From assembly GCF_031195445.1 (NCBI RefSeq), contig NZ_CP133480.1:248001-312000 (forward strand): a DNA stretch of 64,000 nucleotides, read 5' to 3'. Shown here in pieces: positions 1 through 9,274 of the stretch. The stretch's first letter is position 1, and each line of letters begins with the position of its first letter. Position numbers and translations under genes: made by a program. This DNA is from Acuticoccus sp. MNP-M23. GTDB taxonomy: Bacteria > Pseudomonadota > Alphaproteobacteria > Rhizobiales > Amorphaceae. Below the pieces are notes generated by a model. The model was not told the DNA's origin. It was given only the letters and a program-made list of their open reading frames with translations, and searched no databases.

Positions 1-512
1 CGCAGGGTGTCGAAGTTTGCAAGGCGCGCCTCGTCCTCGGCCGTGCGCGGCGGAACCGACAGGCGCATCAGCATGGAGGTCGCGTCATCGTCCGCGCTGC
101 GGGGCGGATGGCCCCGCCCGTCCTTCAGGTGGCAGCGCTGGCACGCACGGGCGTTGTAAAGCGGGCCGAGCCCATCGGACGCCGCGGTGGACGACGGCGA
201 GGACACCCACAGCTTCTTGAAGATGCCGTTGCCGACGAAGAACGGCTCTCGCTCCTCGAACGTGAGGTTGGCGGACGGATGCGAGAACGCATTGCCGTCG
301 GTGGCCGCTGTGGAGGTGGCAGCACCGCCGGGCTTTGCCTCGAAGGGTTCGGCGGCATCGAACCGGCTCGTCGGCCGGGTGACGCTTTGAACGCGCGCAA
401 GGTCCGTTGCGGAAAGGTCGTTGCGCTTTGTGCCGAAAGGCAGCGCGTCGCTGGGTTCAAGATCGAGGGCGGCGGCCGTTACGGACAGGCCGGCGCCAAT
501 GGCGAGGACCAC
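1..512 (-). CDS. di-haem oxidoreductase (DUF1111 family), 3' end outside window
   Basis: This is the N-terminal part of a periplasmic c-type cytochrome-like 'thiol oxidoreductase'. The minus frame has a hydrophobic leader (VVLAIGAGLSVTAAA) followed by a short linker, then FVGNGIFKKLW, and a haem-attachment motif ACQRCHLKDGRGHPP of CxxCH type. DUF1111 proteins commonly sit beside imelysin genes in iron-uptake operons, and an imelysin lies two genes upstream here. No ATG fits the signal peptide. A GTG at 510-512 is the most reasonable start, 31 bp after the bacterioferritin stop, but the exact start is uncertain. The gene runs off the left edge, so any second CxxCH cannot be seen. It is probably last or near last in the iron operon. 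Confidence 0.75.
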   Translation of the reverse strand, partial: MVLAIGAGLSVTAAALDLEPSDALPFGTKRNDLSATDLARVQSVTRPTSRFDAAEPFEAKPGGAATSTAATDGNAFSHPSANLTFEEREPFFVGNGIFKKLWVSSPSSTAASDGLGPLYNARACQRCHLKDGRGHPPRSADDDATSMLMRLSVPPRTAEDEARLANFDTL

Positions 513-543
513 GAGGGCCCCGCCATATATCGTCGCGGATCGG

Positions 544-1029
544 TCAGCTGACCTCGTCCGCGGACTCGGCGTTGAGAAGGCAGTAGCGCTCCTCGCCGAT
601 TTTCTTGAGGAGCGCGATTTGCGTCTCCAAAAAGTCAATGTGACCCTCCTCGTCTTCCAGGAGCCGGTCAAAGAGCTCCTTGGATACATAGTCGCGCTCC
701 TGGGCGCAGATTTCGCGCGAGTCGCGGTACGCTGTGCGGGCGTCGTGTTCGCCCGCCAGATCGGCTTCGAGCACTTCGCTGACATTGGTTCCGATGCGCA
801 GGGGTGCCAGAGTCTGCAAGTTGGGGTGACCGCCGAGAAAGATGATGCGCGACGTTATGCGGTCGGCATGCTGCATCTCTTCGATGGATTCGGCGCGCTC
901 TTTCTTGGCGAGCTTGCCGAGGCCCCAGTCTTCGAGGAGCCGGTAGTGCAGCCAATATTGATTGACGGCCCCAAGCTCGAGAAACAATGCTTGATTGAGT
1001 CGTTCAATAACGCGGGGGTTACCGTCCAT
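544..1029 (-). CDS. bfr: bacterioferritin
   Basis: A 161-residue haem-containing ferritin that oxidises Fe(II) and stores it as a mineral core in a 24-mer cytosolic shell. All dinuclear ferroxidase ligands are present at the canonical positions: Glu18, Glu51, His54, Glu94, Glu127 and His130. Met52, the axial haem ligand that separates bacterioferritin from plain ferritin, is also present (IEEMQHAD). Length matches the family. The ATG shares one base with the stop of the upstream Bfd-like gene (TAATG), indicating translational coupling. Placing storage (Bfr) and release (Bfd) genes in one transcript with a periplasmic imelysin and a di-haem protein is unusual. Iron regulation is likely through the ICE-like boxes upstream of the first gene. 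Confidence 0.96.
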   Translation of the reverse strand: MDGNPRVIERLNQALFLELGAVNQYWLHYRLLEDWGLGKLAKKERAESIEEMQHADRITSRIIFLGGHPNLQTLAPLRIGTNVSEVLEADLAGEHDARTAYRDSREICAQERDYVSKELFDRLLEDEEGHIDFLETQIALLKKIGEERYCLLNAESADEVS

Positions 1030-1289
1030 TATCCGTCCTTAGGCACCAGAGATTTGAGCGGTGATGCCGAAAGGATGGCCGCCCCGTCAACCTCATTCAT
1101 TGCTTGAGTGAGGAGTTCAGAAACGATCCGCGCAACCGAAGGAAAACAGCTGCAGCAGCGGCCGCGCTTCTGAATTGCGCGGTAGATGGACTGCGGTTCG
1201 AGCGAAGCACCGGGGTCTGCCGCCAGAATTTGCCTGGCCGCATCCTCGACTTCTGCCCGCAGGATGACATTGCAGTGACAGACGATCAT
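1029..1289 (-). CDS. bfd: bacterioferritin-associated ferredoxin-like (2Fe-2S) protein
   Basis: An 86-residue protein with a Bfd-like domain. The N-terminal CxC (Cys4, Cys6) and the later cysteine cluster RCCSC (Cys45, Cys46, Cys48) give the CxC...CxxC pattern that ligates a 2Fe-2S cluster. In the known Bfr-Bfd pair, Bfd docks on bacterioferritin and passes electrons to the core to release Fe(II), and this gene is immediately upstream of bfr with a 1-bp overlap. It is longer than the 64-residue E. coli protein because of an insertion before the second cysteine pair and a C-terminal tail. The function is inferred from family and position. Confidence 0.88.
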   Translation of the reverse strand: MIVCHCNVILRAEVEDAARQILAADPGASLEPQSIYRAIQKRGRCCSCFPSVARIVSELLTQAMNEVDGAAILSASPLKSLVPKDG

Positions 1290-1315
1290 CGCTCGATTCC
1301 CCGCGTTCTGGGATT

Positions 1316-2578
1316 TTACTGGAAGACTGCGTTCGGGGCGTCGAGGCTGTCGGAGCCTTCGATCTCGATCGCACCGAGGTCGAGAGTGGCCACCACCCGC
1401 TCGATGGACGGCGTCTGGTTGATGAGGCCGTCAATGGCAGCCTGCACCACAGCATTGCCCTCTTCGTTGCCTTCGCCGATCATCTGGTCGTAGGCCTCGA
1501 TGCTCTCGGCCCGGGCCTTCATGGCTGCCATGGCGGCCACGGTCTCGTCCAGCGCAGCCAGCATCTCGTCGTCGAGGTCAGCATTGTCTGCTGCAACAAC
1601 GTCCGACAGGGACGGACCGCTGACGATCGAGCCGTCAATCCGGCGATAGCTGCCGGTGTAGACGTTGCGGATGCCGATGGCATCGAAGTAGTGCGAATTG
1701 TGCGTGTTGTCGGAGAAGCAGTCGTGCTCTTCCTCCGGATCGTGCAGGAGGAGACCGAGCTTCATGCGCTCGCCGGCCAGCTCGCCGTAAGAGAGCGACC
1801 CCATGCCGATGAGGATGGAGGCAAGCCCCGCCTGCTCATCGTCCAGCAGCACCTGGCGCGCTTCGCCCTCGGGACCCCATGCGACAACCATGTCTTCCAG
1901 GTCGCTCAGCAGAAGTTCGGATGCGGCCTTGAGAAAGGCGCCGCGGCGGTCGCAATTGCCGTTGGTGCAGTCTTCGGTGTCGAAGTCGGACGCCTCGCGC
2001 ATCCCGGCGCCGGCGTCGGTGCCGTTCAGGTCCTGGCCCCAGAGCAGGAATTCGATGGCGTGATAGCCGGTCGCGACGTTCGCCTCGACTTCCTCGGCCT
2101 CATGCAGCGTATCGGACAGCAAAGTCGGGGTGATCTCGGTGGCATCAACCTCTGCGCCGTTCACGTTGATCACCGGGTTGGCAATCACGTTGACGGTGTA
2201 AAGAGCATTGGCATCCGATTCGGTGCCGTAGTCGGCCGCCACGTAGTCGATCAGGCCTTCGTCCAGCGGCCAGGCGTTCACCTTGCCTTCCCAGTCGTCG
2301 ACGATGGCGTTGCCGAAGCGGTAGACCTCGGTCTGCTGGTAGGGCACGCGTGCCGCGACCCAGGCAGCGCGAGCCGCCAGAAGCGTGGCCTGGCTGGGTG
2401 AAGCAAGCAATGCGTCGATGGAGGCGTCGAGCGCCTGTCCGGTCAGCAGAGCGTCCTCGTAGCCGGCGTGGGCAATGTCGGCGTAGGTGTTCAGCACGGC
2501 AGCGGGGGCCGGGCCCTCCGCGTGGGCTGCACCAACCGAAACGAGTGCGATCGCCGCAGCGGTCAGGGTGAGCTTCAT
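1316..2578 (-). CDS. imelysin family iron-regulated protein (IrpA-like, M75)
   Basis: A 420-residue exported protein, first gene of the iron operon. Residues 1-20 form a signal peptide ending in AHA. The imelysin fingerprint GxHxxE is present as GYHAIE (Gly171, His173, Glu176), followed by LLWGQD. The family is periplasmic or outer-membrane associated, is induced by iron limitation in several bacteria, and is thought to bind iron or haem. Peptidase activity is not established. The ATG is preceded by a purine-rich GGGGTCTCC-complement region at a normal distance. Downstream come Bfd-like, bfr and a DUF1111 gene, all on the same strand with gaps below 35 bp. Two Irr-like palindromes lie 150-250 bp upstream. 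Confidence 0.9.
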   Translation of the reverse strand: MKLTLTAAAIALVSVGAAHAEGPAPAAVLNTYADIAHAGYEDALLTGQALDASIDALLASPSQATLLAARAAWVAARVPYQQTEVYRFGNAIVDDWEGKVNAWPLDEGLIDYVAADYGTESDANALYTVNVIANPVINVNGAEVDATEITPTLLSDTLHEAEEVEANVATGYHAIEFLLWGQDLNGTDAGAGMREASDFDTEDCTNGNCDRRGAFLKAASELLLSDLEDMVVAWGPEGEARQVLLDDEQAGLASILIGMGSLSYGELAGERMKLGLLLHDPEEEHDCFSDNTHNSHYFDAIGIRNVYTGSYRRIDGSIVSGPSLSDVVAADNADLDDEMLAALDETVAAMAAMKARAESIEAYDQMIGEGNEEGNAVVQAAIDGLINQTPSIERVVATLDLGAIEIEGSDSLDAPNAVFQ

Positions 2579-2724
2579 CGGGGTCTCCTTGGCGTCGCGA
2601 CATCCGTCGCATCGAAAGCCGACTGGATCGGCCTAATATCTTTACCCGTGATCGCGCCAAGAAAGCCTCAAGTCAACACAAGAAAACGGTAGAATAACTC
2701 CAAGTTTCGCAGTGGAATATTTGG

Positions 2725-2741
2725 TTTTGAATTATTCAAAA
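2725..2741. promoter_or_regulatory. ICE-like box (candidate Irr operator) 1
   Basis: TTTTGAATTATTCAAAA is a perfect 7-bp inverted repeat around a 3-bp centre. It has the length and layout of the rhizobial iron control element TTTAGAANNNTTCTAAA, differing only at the symmetric fourth position. It lies 147 bp upstream of the imelysin start and upstream of an operon that contains bfr. Irr binding is inferred, not shown. Confidence 0.55.
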
Positions 2742-2814
2742 CAAATCATCTGGCAATTTCTCCACCACAGGTTTCATGCCGGAGCAGAAACGGCACTGTA
2801 GCCTGCACTCTGAT

Positions 2815-2831
2815 TTTTGAATAATTCCAAT
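2815..2831. promoter_or_regulatory. ICE-like box (candidate Irr operator) 2
   Basis: TTTTGAATAATTCCAAT has the same 7-3-7 layout as the box at 2725-2741 but is imperfect in its right arm. Centre-to-centre distance between the two boxes is 90 bp. The pair together supports regulated binding better than either box alone. Confidence 0.4.
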
Positions 2832-2958
2832 AAATGCACCATCGCGCACACTGGACACTACGCCAGGCAGGGCAGAGTGGCGCCACGCGCAAAATGCCGC
2901 AACCGCGCGCAGGGTGGTGGAGACAGGGGCCGCACCTGGAGCCGCAGGGGTGCGCCGG

Positions 2959-3888
2959 TCAGGTCGTGACGGCCACGTGGTCCGGCACGATGCCCGTGGC
3001 GGCAATGAAGGGCGCCGCATCCCTCCCGGCGTAAACGCCATGCGCCGTAATGAGGACCGTGCCGAAGCCCGCTGCACGGCCGCCCAGAATGTCTGTGTGA
3101 AGCGTGTCGCCGACCATGGCGAAGCGGTCGCGCGGCACGTTGCCGGCAACGCGCTCCACCACCGCGTCAAAGGCCCGGCCGAACGGCTTGCCGCAGAAAT
3201 TCATGGGAAGATCCCGCTGGTCGGCCAGGTCGTGCGCCCAGAAGCCGGGCTCGATGCTGGGGCCGGTTTCGCGCGGGGCCACAAGATCGGGGTTGGCGAC
3301 CACCACCGGGCGCGGCTTCCGGGCAAGCGCCTCGGCCAGCCGCATCTGGCGCGCGGTGCTCCACTGGTCGCCGGACAGAAGCAGGATCGCGTCCGCATCG
3401 CGGTACGCCGTGTCATCATCGCCCAGCGCAACGGCCCTGCCGGGAAGCTTCGCCATCGACCCCTCCCCCGCGGACGTGACCCCCCACATCGTATCTGCCG
3501 GAAAGTCCGCCATGGCCTCCAGCGCAATATCGCGGCTGGAGATGATCTCGGCGGCCGTGAAGTCAAAGCCGAGCCCGTCATATTTCGTGACGCTGGCCGC
3601 GGCCGGGTACGACGCCGAATTGGTGAGCACGATCAGCCGCTTGCCAGCGTTGCGCAGCTCTGCCATCCGCGCCGCTGCACCCGGAATTGCCGATGCGCCG
3701 ACATTGAGCACGCCAAAACCGTCCAGCACGAACACATCGTAGCGGTCCGCCACCGCCGAAAGGTCGGCCACGGCCTGCGGGACGATGCCGGCGAAATCCG
3801 CCGCGGGCAGGCGGGGGCGAACGGCCTCGTAACGGTCGGTGATCCACTCGGCGTCGATGTTGCGGGGCGGCGGGGTGGTGCGTGTCAT
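2959..3888 (-). CDS. HAD superfamily class IIA phosphatase (TIGR01459-like)
   Basis: A 309-residue cytosolic hydrolase. Motif I is FVLDGFGVL with nucleophile Asp56, motif II is LTNS, motif III is the lysine in FCGKPF, and motif IV is GDTLHTD. The usual second aspartate of motif I is replaced by Phe58, as is seen in the TIGR01459 branch where the position is aromatic. Class IIA members include NagD and Bacillus AraL, which dephosphorylate sugar phosphates. The start at 3888 gives a 4-bp ATGA overlap with the upstream SDR; a longer reading frame extending into the SDR gene is rejected. It is the last gene of the minus-strand polyol operon. The likely substrate is a sugar or polyol phosphate made by the same pathway. 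Confidence 0.85.
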   Translation of the reverse strand: MTRTTPPPRNIDAEWITDRYEAVRPRLPAADFAGIVPQAVADLSAVADRYDVFVLDGFGVLNVGASAIPGAAARMAELRNAGKRLIVLTNSASYPAAASVTKYDGLGFDFTAAEIISSRDIALEAMADFPADTMWGVTSAGEGSMAKLPGRAVALGDDDTAYRDADAILLLSGDQWSTARQMRLAEALARKPRPVVVANPDLVAPRETGPSIEPGFWAHDLADQRDLPMNFCGKPFGRAFDAVVERVAGNVPRDRFAMVGDTLHTDILGGRAAGFGTVLITAHGVYAGRDAAPFIAATGIVPDHVAVTT

Positions 3889-4655
3889 ACGGAAGAGAAC
3901 CCGCCTTCGATCATGATGAGTGCGCCATTGACGAGGCCTGACGCGGGAGAAGCCAGATAGAGCGCACAGTCGGCGATCTCCACCGGCTCGCCGAAGCGGC
4001 CGAGCGGGGTTTTCGCCAGCATTGGCTCGCCCTTTTCGGGAGGGCCCCAGATCTCGCGGCCCATTTCGGTGAGCACCACCGTCGGGCAGATGGCGTTGAC
4101 CTGAATGTTGTGCGGCGCCCACTCCGCCATCAGCGACTTGGTGAGCGCGTTGAGCGCGCCCTTGGAGGCGGCATAGGCGGCATGGTCCGCCAGCGCGATC
4201 ACGCCGGTTTGCGATGAGATGTTGATGATCTTGCCCCAGCGTTGCGCGATCATCTGCGGTGCCAACGCGCGCGACAGCAAAAACGGCGCGCGCACGTTGA
4301 CGGCCATGGTGTCGTCGAACGCCTCAGCCGTCAGCGCAAGCGCCGGGGCGACCGGGGCGATCCCTGCGCAGTTGACCAGAATGTCGATGGTGCCCCAGGC
4401 AGCGAGCACCTCCGCAGCCACCGCATCGGCGCCTGCAGCGGTGGTGAGGTCGCCCGCAATCGGCAGTGCCTTGCGGCCGCTGGCGGTGACGGCATCGGCC
4501 GTGTCCTCAAGCGCCGCTCTGTCGCGGCCGACCAGCGCCACGTCGGCCCCGGCATCGGCGAAGACGCGCGCGATCTCGGCGCCGATGCCGCGGGAGGCGC
4601 CGGTCACAAGTGCGCGCCGGCCGGCGAGCGAGAAGCGGTCCATCCAGTCGGCCAT
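3885..4655 (-). CDS. short-chain dehydrogenase/reductase (polyol/sugar type)
   Basis: A 256-residue classical SDR. It has the nucleotide-binding TGASRGIG motif near residue 18, NCAG at the structural position, a serine in NISSQTG and the catalytic YAASK pair, and ends in a typical GGFSSV. It probably interconverts a polyol and a ketose with NAD(P). Its neighbours support that: a sugar ABC transporter, a xylulokinase, an AraM-like dehydrogenase and a sugar isomerase-like SIS protein. It starts 3 bp after the SIS gene and overlaps the HAD gene by 4 bp, so it lies within a tightly coupled operon. The specific substrate cannot be read from sequence. Confidence 0.88.
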   Translation of the reverse strand: MADWMDRFSLAGRRALVTGASRGIGAEIARVFADAGADVALVGRDRAALEDTADAVTASGRKALPIAGDLTTAAGADAVAAEVLAAWGTIDILVNCAGIAPVAPALALTAEAFDDTMAVNVRAPFLLSRALAPQMIAQRWGKIINISSQTGVIALADHAAYAASKGALNALTKSLMAEWAPHNIQVNAICPTVVLTEMGREIWGPPEKGEPMLAKTPLGRFGEPVEIADCALYLASPASGLVNGALIMIEGGFSSV

Positions 4656-4658
4656 GGC

Positions 4659-5222
4659 CTACTCCAGGTTGGTGTGCCGATCGCGCATCTGGTCCGGCGC
4701 AACACCGAGCCTTTCGCGCAGCATCAGCACCAGCACCTCGAAGGCCACATATTGTGCGCCCTCATAGAGCGAACCCATGGGGAGGACCGATGTGCCGCCG
4801 GCCCCAGGTGTGTCATCCGCCATGGTCTGCGCGGGGATGACGAACACGATGTCCGTGCTCCGCGGCACCCGGCCGCCCGGCTGTGCGGTGATTGCGGCGG
4901 TGGTTGCGCCAGCATCGTTGGCAACACCAACGAGTGCGGCGACGGTTGAGAAGTGGCCCGGCCCGGCGCTGACCAGCAGCAGGTCGCCCTCGCCCACCGG
5001 CGGCGCGCCCATATCGCCCACCACGTGCGCATCAAGGCCGAGATGATAAAGGCGCATGCCGAGTGCGCGCATCATCAGCCCCTCGCGGCCGACGCCATAC
5101 ACCACAATCCGCTTTGCCGCCGCGATGGCATCCACCAGCTCGGCGGCGGATGCGTCGTCGAGCCCGGCGACGGCGGCGCTGATTTCGGCCGCGGCGCGCC
5201 GTGCAAGCTCCGCGGCGCTCAT
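4659..5222 (-). CDS. SIS-domain sugar isomerase (6-phospho-3-hexuloisomerase-like)
   Basis: A 187-residue single SIS domain. The pattern VYGVGREGLMMRALGMRLYH, then AHVVGDMGAPPVGEGDLLL and VSAGPGH, resembles the PHI/HxlB group of phosphosugar isomerases in both length and order. There is no HxlA (hexulose-phosphate synthase) nearby, so formaldehyde fixation is unlikely. In this operon a role in isomerising a phosphorylated ketose fits better. The ATG at 5222 overlaps the upstream AraM-like gene by 4 bp (ATGA). A longer frame upstream lies wholly inside that gene and is not used. Confidence 0.8.
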   Translation of the reverse strand: MSAAELARRAAAEISAAVAGLDDASAAELVDAIAAAKRIVVYGVGREGLMMRALGMRLYHLGLDAHVVGDMGAPPVGEGDLLLVSAGPGHFSTVAALVGVANDAGATTAAITAQPGGRVPRSTDIVFVIPAQTMADDTPGAGGTSVLPMGSLYEGAQYVAFEVLVLMLRERLGVAPDQMRDRHTNLE

Positions 5223-6547
5223 CGGGCGGGCGCCACGGCGTCGATGGCGGCATCCAGAAGGCCGCATTCTTCCAGAAGGTCGAGCACGGTGTAGCGTGAG
5301 CGGATGAAACGCCCGGCGCGAATGGTCTTGCGCAAATGCGCGGTATCGACGCCGATGTCCGCCGCCTCCACCGGCGCGCCTGCCTCGGTCAGCAGCGTGG
5401 CCATTTCGGGCGCGCGCATCATGCGGCCGGACAGTCGGGCCGAGAGGGCCGGCCACGCGGCGGCGATGTCGGCAAGGCGCGCGCGGTGGGCGTTGGCGCC
5501 AAGATCCTTCGCCTCGGTTTCCACCACGGCGCGCTCGCCAATGGCTGACGACATGAGGCTTGCGATTTCGGCGCGCTTGTCCGTCATCGACGGTGCGGCT
5601 GCCACAATGGCCTCGGCATCGAGCGCGGTGAGGTCTTGCCCAAGAAGCCAGTCATAAAGGCGCAGCGCTGTCATGCAGCCCACGGACACGCACGCGCCGT
5701 GGCTGACCCTCTCACCGTCCTGCGTCAGATTTTCCATCTCCCACATGTGGGCGATCTGGTGGTCGGCGCCGGATGCGGGCCGCGACGTGCCGTGGAATTC
5801 CATCGCGAGGCCCGAGAGGGTGAGGCCGGTGAAGAGGTCCGCGATGGCGGCCGGGTCGCCGGCCTTCACGGCGGCGGGAGCGGAGAGCCAACCGGCGAGG
5901 TTGTCCTGCACCAGCGGCCACGCCACATCGTCGAGCGGCTCGATGCCCAGCGCATCGGCAACCAGCCAGTCGCCGCCCGCAGGCACCTTGCCCGCAAGGT
6001 CGCCATAACCCCAGCCGGACATGGCAGCCGGGGCGTTCGCCACAATGTCCATGTCCGCCAAAATCGCCAGTGGCGCGCGGCAGGGGATTGTCTTCTTGAA
6101 GCCTGCCACCGACAGCGGCGCACCGGCGGAAGAGTAGCCGTCCATGGATGCGGCAGTCGCGACACAGAGATAAGGCACACCGCGCTGGAAGGCGGCGTAT
6201 TTGGTGACGTCGTGGATCACGCCGGAGCCGACCGAGACCGGCGTCTCGCCATTCGCGATGAACGCGGCGATCTCGTCGCCCAGCTCTGCGGTCGGCTTGG
6301 GGCGCGGGGATGCCGGCAGCACCATGCGGCGGACGGTGATGCCCGCGCCGGTGAGGGCTGCCTCGGCGGCCTTTCCGGCGGCGCTGTACGTGTTCTCGTC
6401 GGCCACCAGCGCCACGGCTCTGGTGCTGAAATGGCGGCCGAGCAGGTCCGGCAGGGTCGCAAGGATGCCATTGCCGACGGCAATCTCGGCGATGGCCCGC
6501 GAACGGGCGACGGCCGCGGCGGTGAGGTCGTCTGCTTTGTCGAGCAT
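5219..6547 (-). CDS. sn-glycerol-1-phosphate dehydrogenase family protein (AraM-like)
   Basis: A 442-residue member of the iron/zinc alcohol dehydrogenase-like superfamily, EgsA/AraM branch. Landmarks are the dinucleotide-binding SVGSGVIHDVTKYAA, the active-site stretch ATAASMDGYSSAGA, and metal ligands in GYGDLAGK, SGADHQIAH and SHGACV. Archaeal and Bacillus members reduce dihydroxyacetone phosphate to glycerol-1-phosphate. This protein is about 50 residues longer than Bacillus AraM because of a C-terminal extension. It sits 4 bp after the ABC ATPase gene in a pentose/polyol operon, so the substrate may be another phosphorylated ketose or polyol. Notably, Bacillus araM is also found in a pentose operon next to an HAD-IIA gene (araL). 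Confidence 0.85.
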   Translation of the reverse strand: MLDKADDLTAAAVARSRAIAEIAVGNGILATLPDLLGRHFSTRAVALVADENTYSAAGKAAEAALTGAGITVRRMVLPASPRPKPTAELGDEIAAFIANGETPVSVGSGVIHDVTKYAAFQRGVPYLCVATAASMDGYSSAGAPLSVAGFKKTIPCRAPLAILADMDIVANAPAAMSGWGYGDLAGKVPAGGDWLVADALGIEPLDDVAWPLVQDNLAGWLSAPAAVKAGDPAAIADLFTGLTLSGLAMEFHGTSRPASGADHQIAHMWEMENLTQDGERVSHGACVSVGCMTALRLYDWLLGQDLTALDAEAIVAAAPSMTDKRAEIASLMSSAIGERAVVETEAKDLGANAHRARLADIAAAWPALSARLSGRMMRAPEMATLLTEAGAPVEAADIGVDTAHLRKTIRAGRFIRSRYTVLDLLEECGLLDAAIDAVAPAR

Positions 6548-6551
6548 GGGG

Positions 6552-7616
<1,065 letters not shown>

Positions 7617-7670
7617 CCTCCCAGTCCGGCGCGTTCGCCGTTTTTTACGGCAATATGCGCTCTTCGATGC

Positions 7671-7698
7671 TTTACAAATGTATCGTTACGATTACACT
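7671..7698 (+). promoter_or_regulatory. candidate promoter with overlapping operator for the polyol transport operon
   Basis: TTTACA (7671-7676) and TACACT (7693-7698) are separated by 16 bp and fit a housekeeping promoter reading toward the binding-protein gene. The spacer is almost filled by ATCGTTACGAT (7682-7692), a perfect 5-bp inverted repeat around one base. A repressor here would block RNA polymerase. The SorC regulator encoded at 11086 is the obvious candidate. Prediction only. Confidence 0.45.
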
Positions 7699-7775
7699 TT
7701 AGTCAATTGCGGGTCACCGCAGAAAAGTGTGCAGCCTTGTTCATCTCAGGGCGAGGCGCCGAAGGGAGGACTTTT

Positions 7776-9116
7776 ATGAACTTCAAAAGCACTGTGAGCG
7801 CACTTGCGCTCGCCGCCACGTTCACCGCCGCACCGGCGATGGCGCAGGACTGGTCGCTGGAAGAAGCGGCAAAACCTTATGCCGGCACTACAGTCGACGC
7901 CGTGTTCCTGCTGCGCCCCGGCTATGAAGCCGGCGAGAAGATGCTGGAAGACTTCACCGCGCGCACCGGCATCGAGGTCAACCTCATCAAGCTCCCCTAC
8001 GAGAATGCGCTGGGCGAGCAGGTCCGCGACTTCGTCGCCGGCGGCGACCTCGACGTCGCGCTGATCGACCTCGTCTGGATCGGCAACTTTGCCGAGAATG
8101 GCTGGATCGCACCCATCGACGAGATCAAGTCCGAGTTCCCGGGCGTGGTCGATCCCAACATCGACATGGACGACTTCTTCCCGCTCATCATGGAAGCGTT
8201 CGGCGCCTGGAACGGCGTCCAGTACGGCCTGCCGTTCGACAATTATTCCGGCCTGATGTTCTACAACAAGTGCATGCTGGAAGAAGCCGGCTACGACGGC
8301 CCGCCGAAGACCTGGCAGGAGGTGATGGACGACTACGGTCCCAAGCTCACCAAGGACGGCAAGTACGCCTACGCCCTCCAGTCCAAGCGCAACGAGACCC
8401 AGTCGGCCGACAGTTTCGCCCGCTTCCTGTGGCCGTTCGGCGGTTCGTTCCTCGACGCGGACTTCAAGTCCAACCTCAACTCCGAGGACAGCCAGAAGGG
8501 CCTTCAGTTCCGCCAGGACCTGATGAAGTACATGCCCGAAGGCATTGTCGCCTATGACCACGCCGAGGCGATCAACGCACTGGCGCAGGGCGACGTGGCG
8601 TTCCTCACCGAATGGTCGAGCTTCTATTCGACGCTGAAGGATCCCAACACGTCCACCATCGTCGACTGCCTTGGCGTGGCACCGGAGCCCGAAGGCCCGG
8701 CGGGCCGCAAGCCGGCTCTCGGCGGCTTCTCCCTTGCCGTTGCCGAACAGGCCGACGACGACGAGAAGGCCGCGGCCTGGCTGATGATCCAGTACCTCAC
8801 CTCCAAGGAAAACGCGAAGACCTACCTTGAGCTTGGTGGCGTCCCGGGCCGCCAGTCGGTCTACAAGGAACCCGGCGTTGCCGAGGAGTACGCCTTCGTC
8901 GAGCCGCTGGTCGCTTCCTGGCAGGACGGTGTGCCGGAATTCCGTCCCCGGTTCGCCGAGTGGCCGGAAATCACCGAGATCGTGCAGGAGTGGGGCACCA
9001 AGATGATGCTCGGCGACGTGTCGGTCGAGGAAGGCTCCAAGGAAATCGGCACCCGCATGGAAGAAGTGCTGGACGACGCCGGCTATTATGACGGCGACAA
9101 GCCGCTCGCCCAGTAA
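7776..9116 (+). CDS. sugar/polyol ABC transporter substrate-binding protein (family 1)
   Basis: A 446-residue periplasmic binding protein with a clear signal peptide (residues 1 to about 23, ending in AMAQ). The body has the family-1 extracellular binding-protein layout, including a GDLDVALIDLVWIGNFAENGW segment and a long C-terminal lobe ending in a helix-rich region. It captures a sugar or polyol and delivers it to the two permeases downstream. The start at 7776 is set by the strong GGGAGGA ribosome site 5 bp upstream and by the signal peptide; the frame continues upstream without sense. It is followed by two strong hairpins (9130-9190) that should raise its mRNA level relative to the permeases. 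Confidence 0.94.
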   Translation: MNFKSTVSALALAATFTAAPAMAQDWSLEEAAKPYAGTTVDAVFLLRPGYEAGEKMLEDFTARTGIEVNLIKLPYENALGEQVRDFVAGGDLDVALIDLVWIGNFAENGWIAPIDEIKSEFPGVVDPNIDMDDFFPLIMEAFGAWNGVQYGLPFDNYSGLMFYNKCMLEEAGYDGPPKTWQEVMDDYGPKLTKDGKYAYALQSKRNETQSADSFARFLWPFGGSFLDADFKSNLNSEDSQKGLQFRQDLMKYMPEGIVAYDHAEAINALAQGDVAFLTEWSSFYSTLKDPNTSTIVDCLGVAPEPEGPAGRKPALGGFSLAVAEQADDDEKAAAWLMIQYLTSKENAKTYLELGGVPGRQSVYKEPGVAEEYAFVEPLVASWQDGVPEFRPRFAEWPEITEIVQEWGTKMMLGDVSVEEGSKEIGTRMEEVLDDAGYYDGDKPLAQ

Positions 9117-9129
9117 CACCGCAACAACC

Positions 9130-9156
9130 GAGCCGGGCTCACCCAGCGCCCGGCTC
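9130..9156 (+). terminator. hairpin after binding-protein gene
   Basis: GAGCCGGGC and GCCCGGCTC form a perfect 9-bp stem with a 9-base loop, 13 bp after the stop. There is no T-run. It probably protects the 3' end of the binding-protein transcript or acts with the next hairpin. Confidence 0.6.
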
Positions 9157-9168
9157 ATCTCCCGACTT

Positions 9169-9190
9169 GGGCGGCGGCACGCCGCCGCCC
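9169..9190 (+). terminator. terminator/attenuator between binding protein and permeases
   Basis: GGGCGGCGG and CCGCCGCCC form a 9-bp G+C stem with a CACG loop, followed by ATTCTTTTCC. This looks like a leaky intrinsic terminator that would let only part of transcription reach the permease genes, a common way to overproduce the binding protein. Confidence 0.65.
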
Positions 9191-9274
9191 ATTCTTTTCC
9201 TTCCGGCGGCACCCGCCGTTCCTTCACTTCGATCCGGCGGAACAGGTCCGCCGAACGGCCCGCGGAGGGCGCCA

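Larger units (their letters stand above)
2579..2958. other. intergenic region upstream of the iron operon
   Basis: This 380-bp gap separates the HAD-hydrolase stop from the imelysin start; both genes are on the minus strand. Its middle (about 2640-2840) is clearly richer in A+T than its surroundings and holds the two ICE-like boxes. I see no convincing gene or structured RNA in it. Confidence 0.6.

Noticed and set aside
2736-3170. A 144-residue minus-strand frame between the HAD and imelysin genes
   Set aside because: It overlaps the 3' end of the HAD gene in another frame and has no protein-like features; the free part is A+T-rich regulatory DNA.
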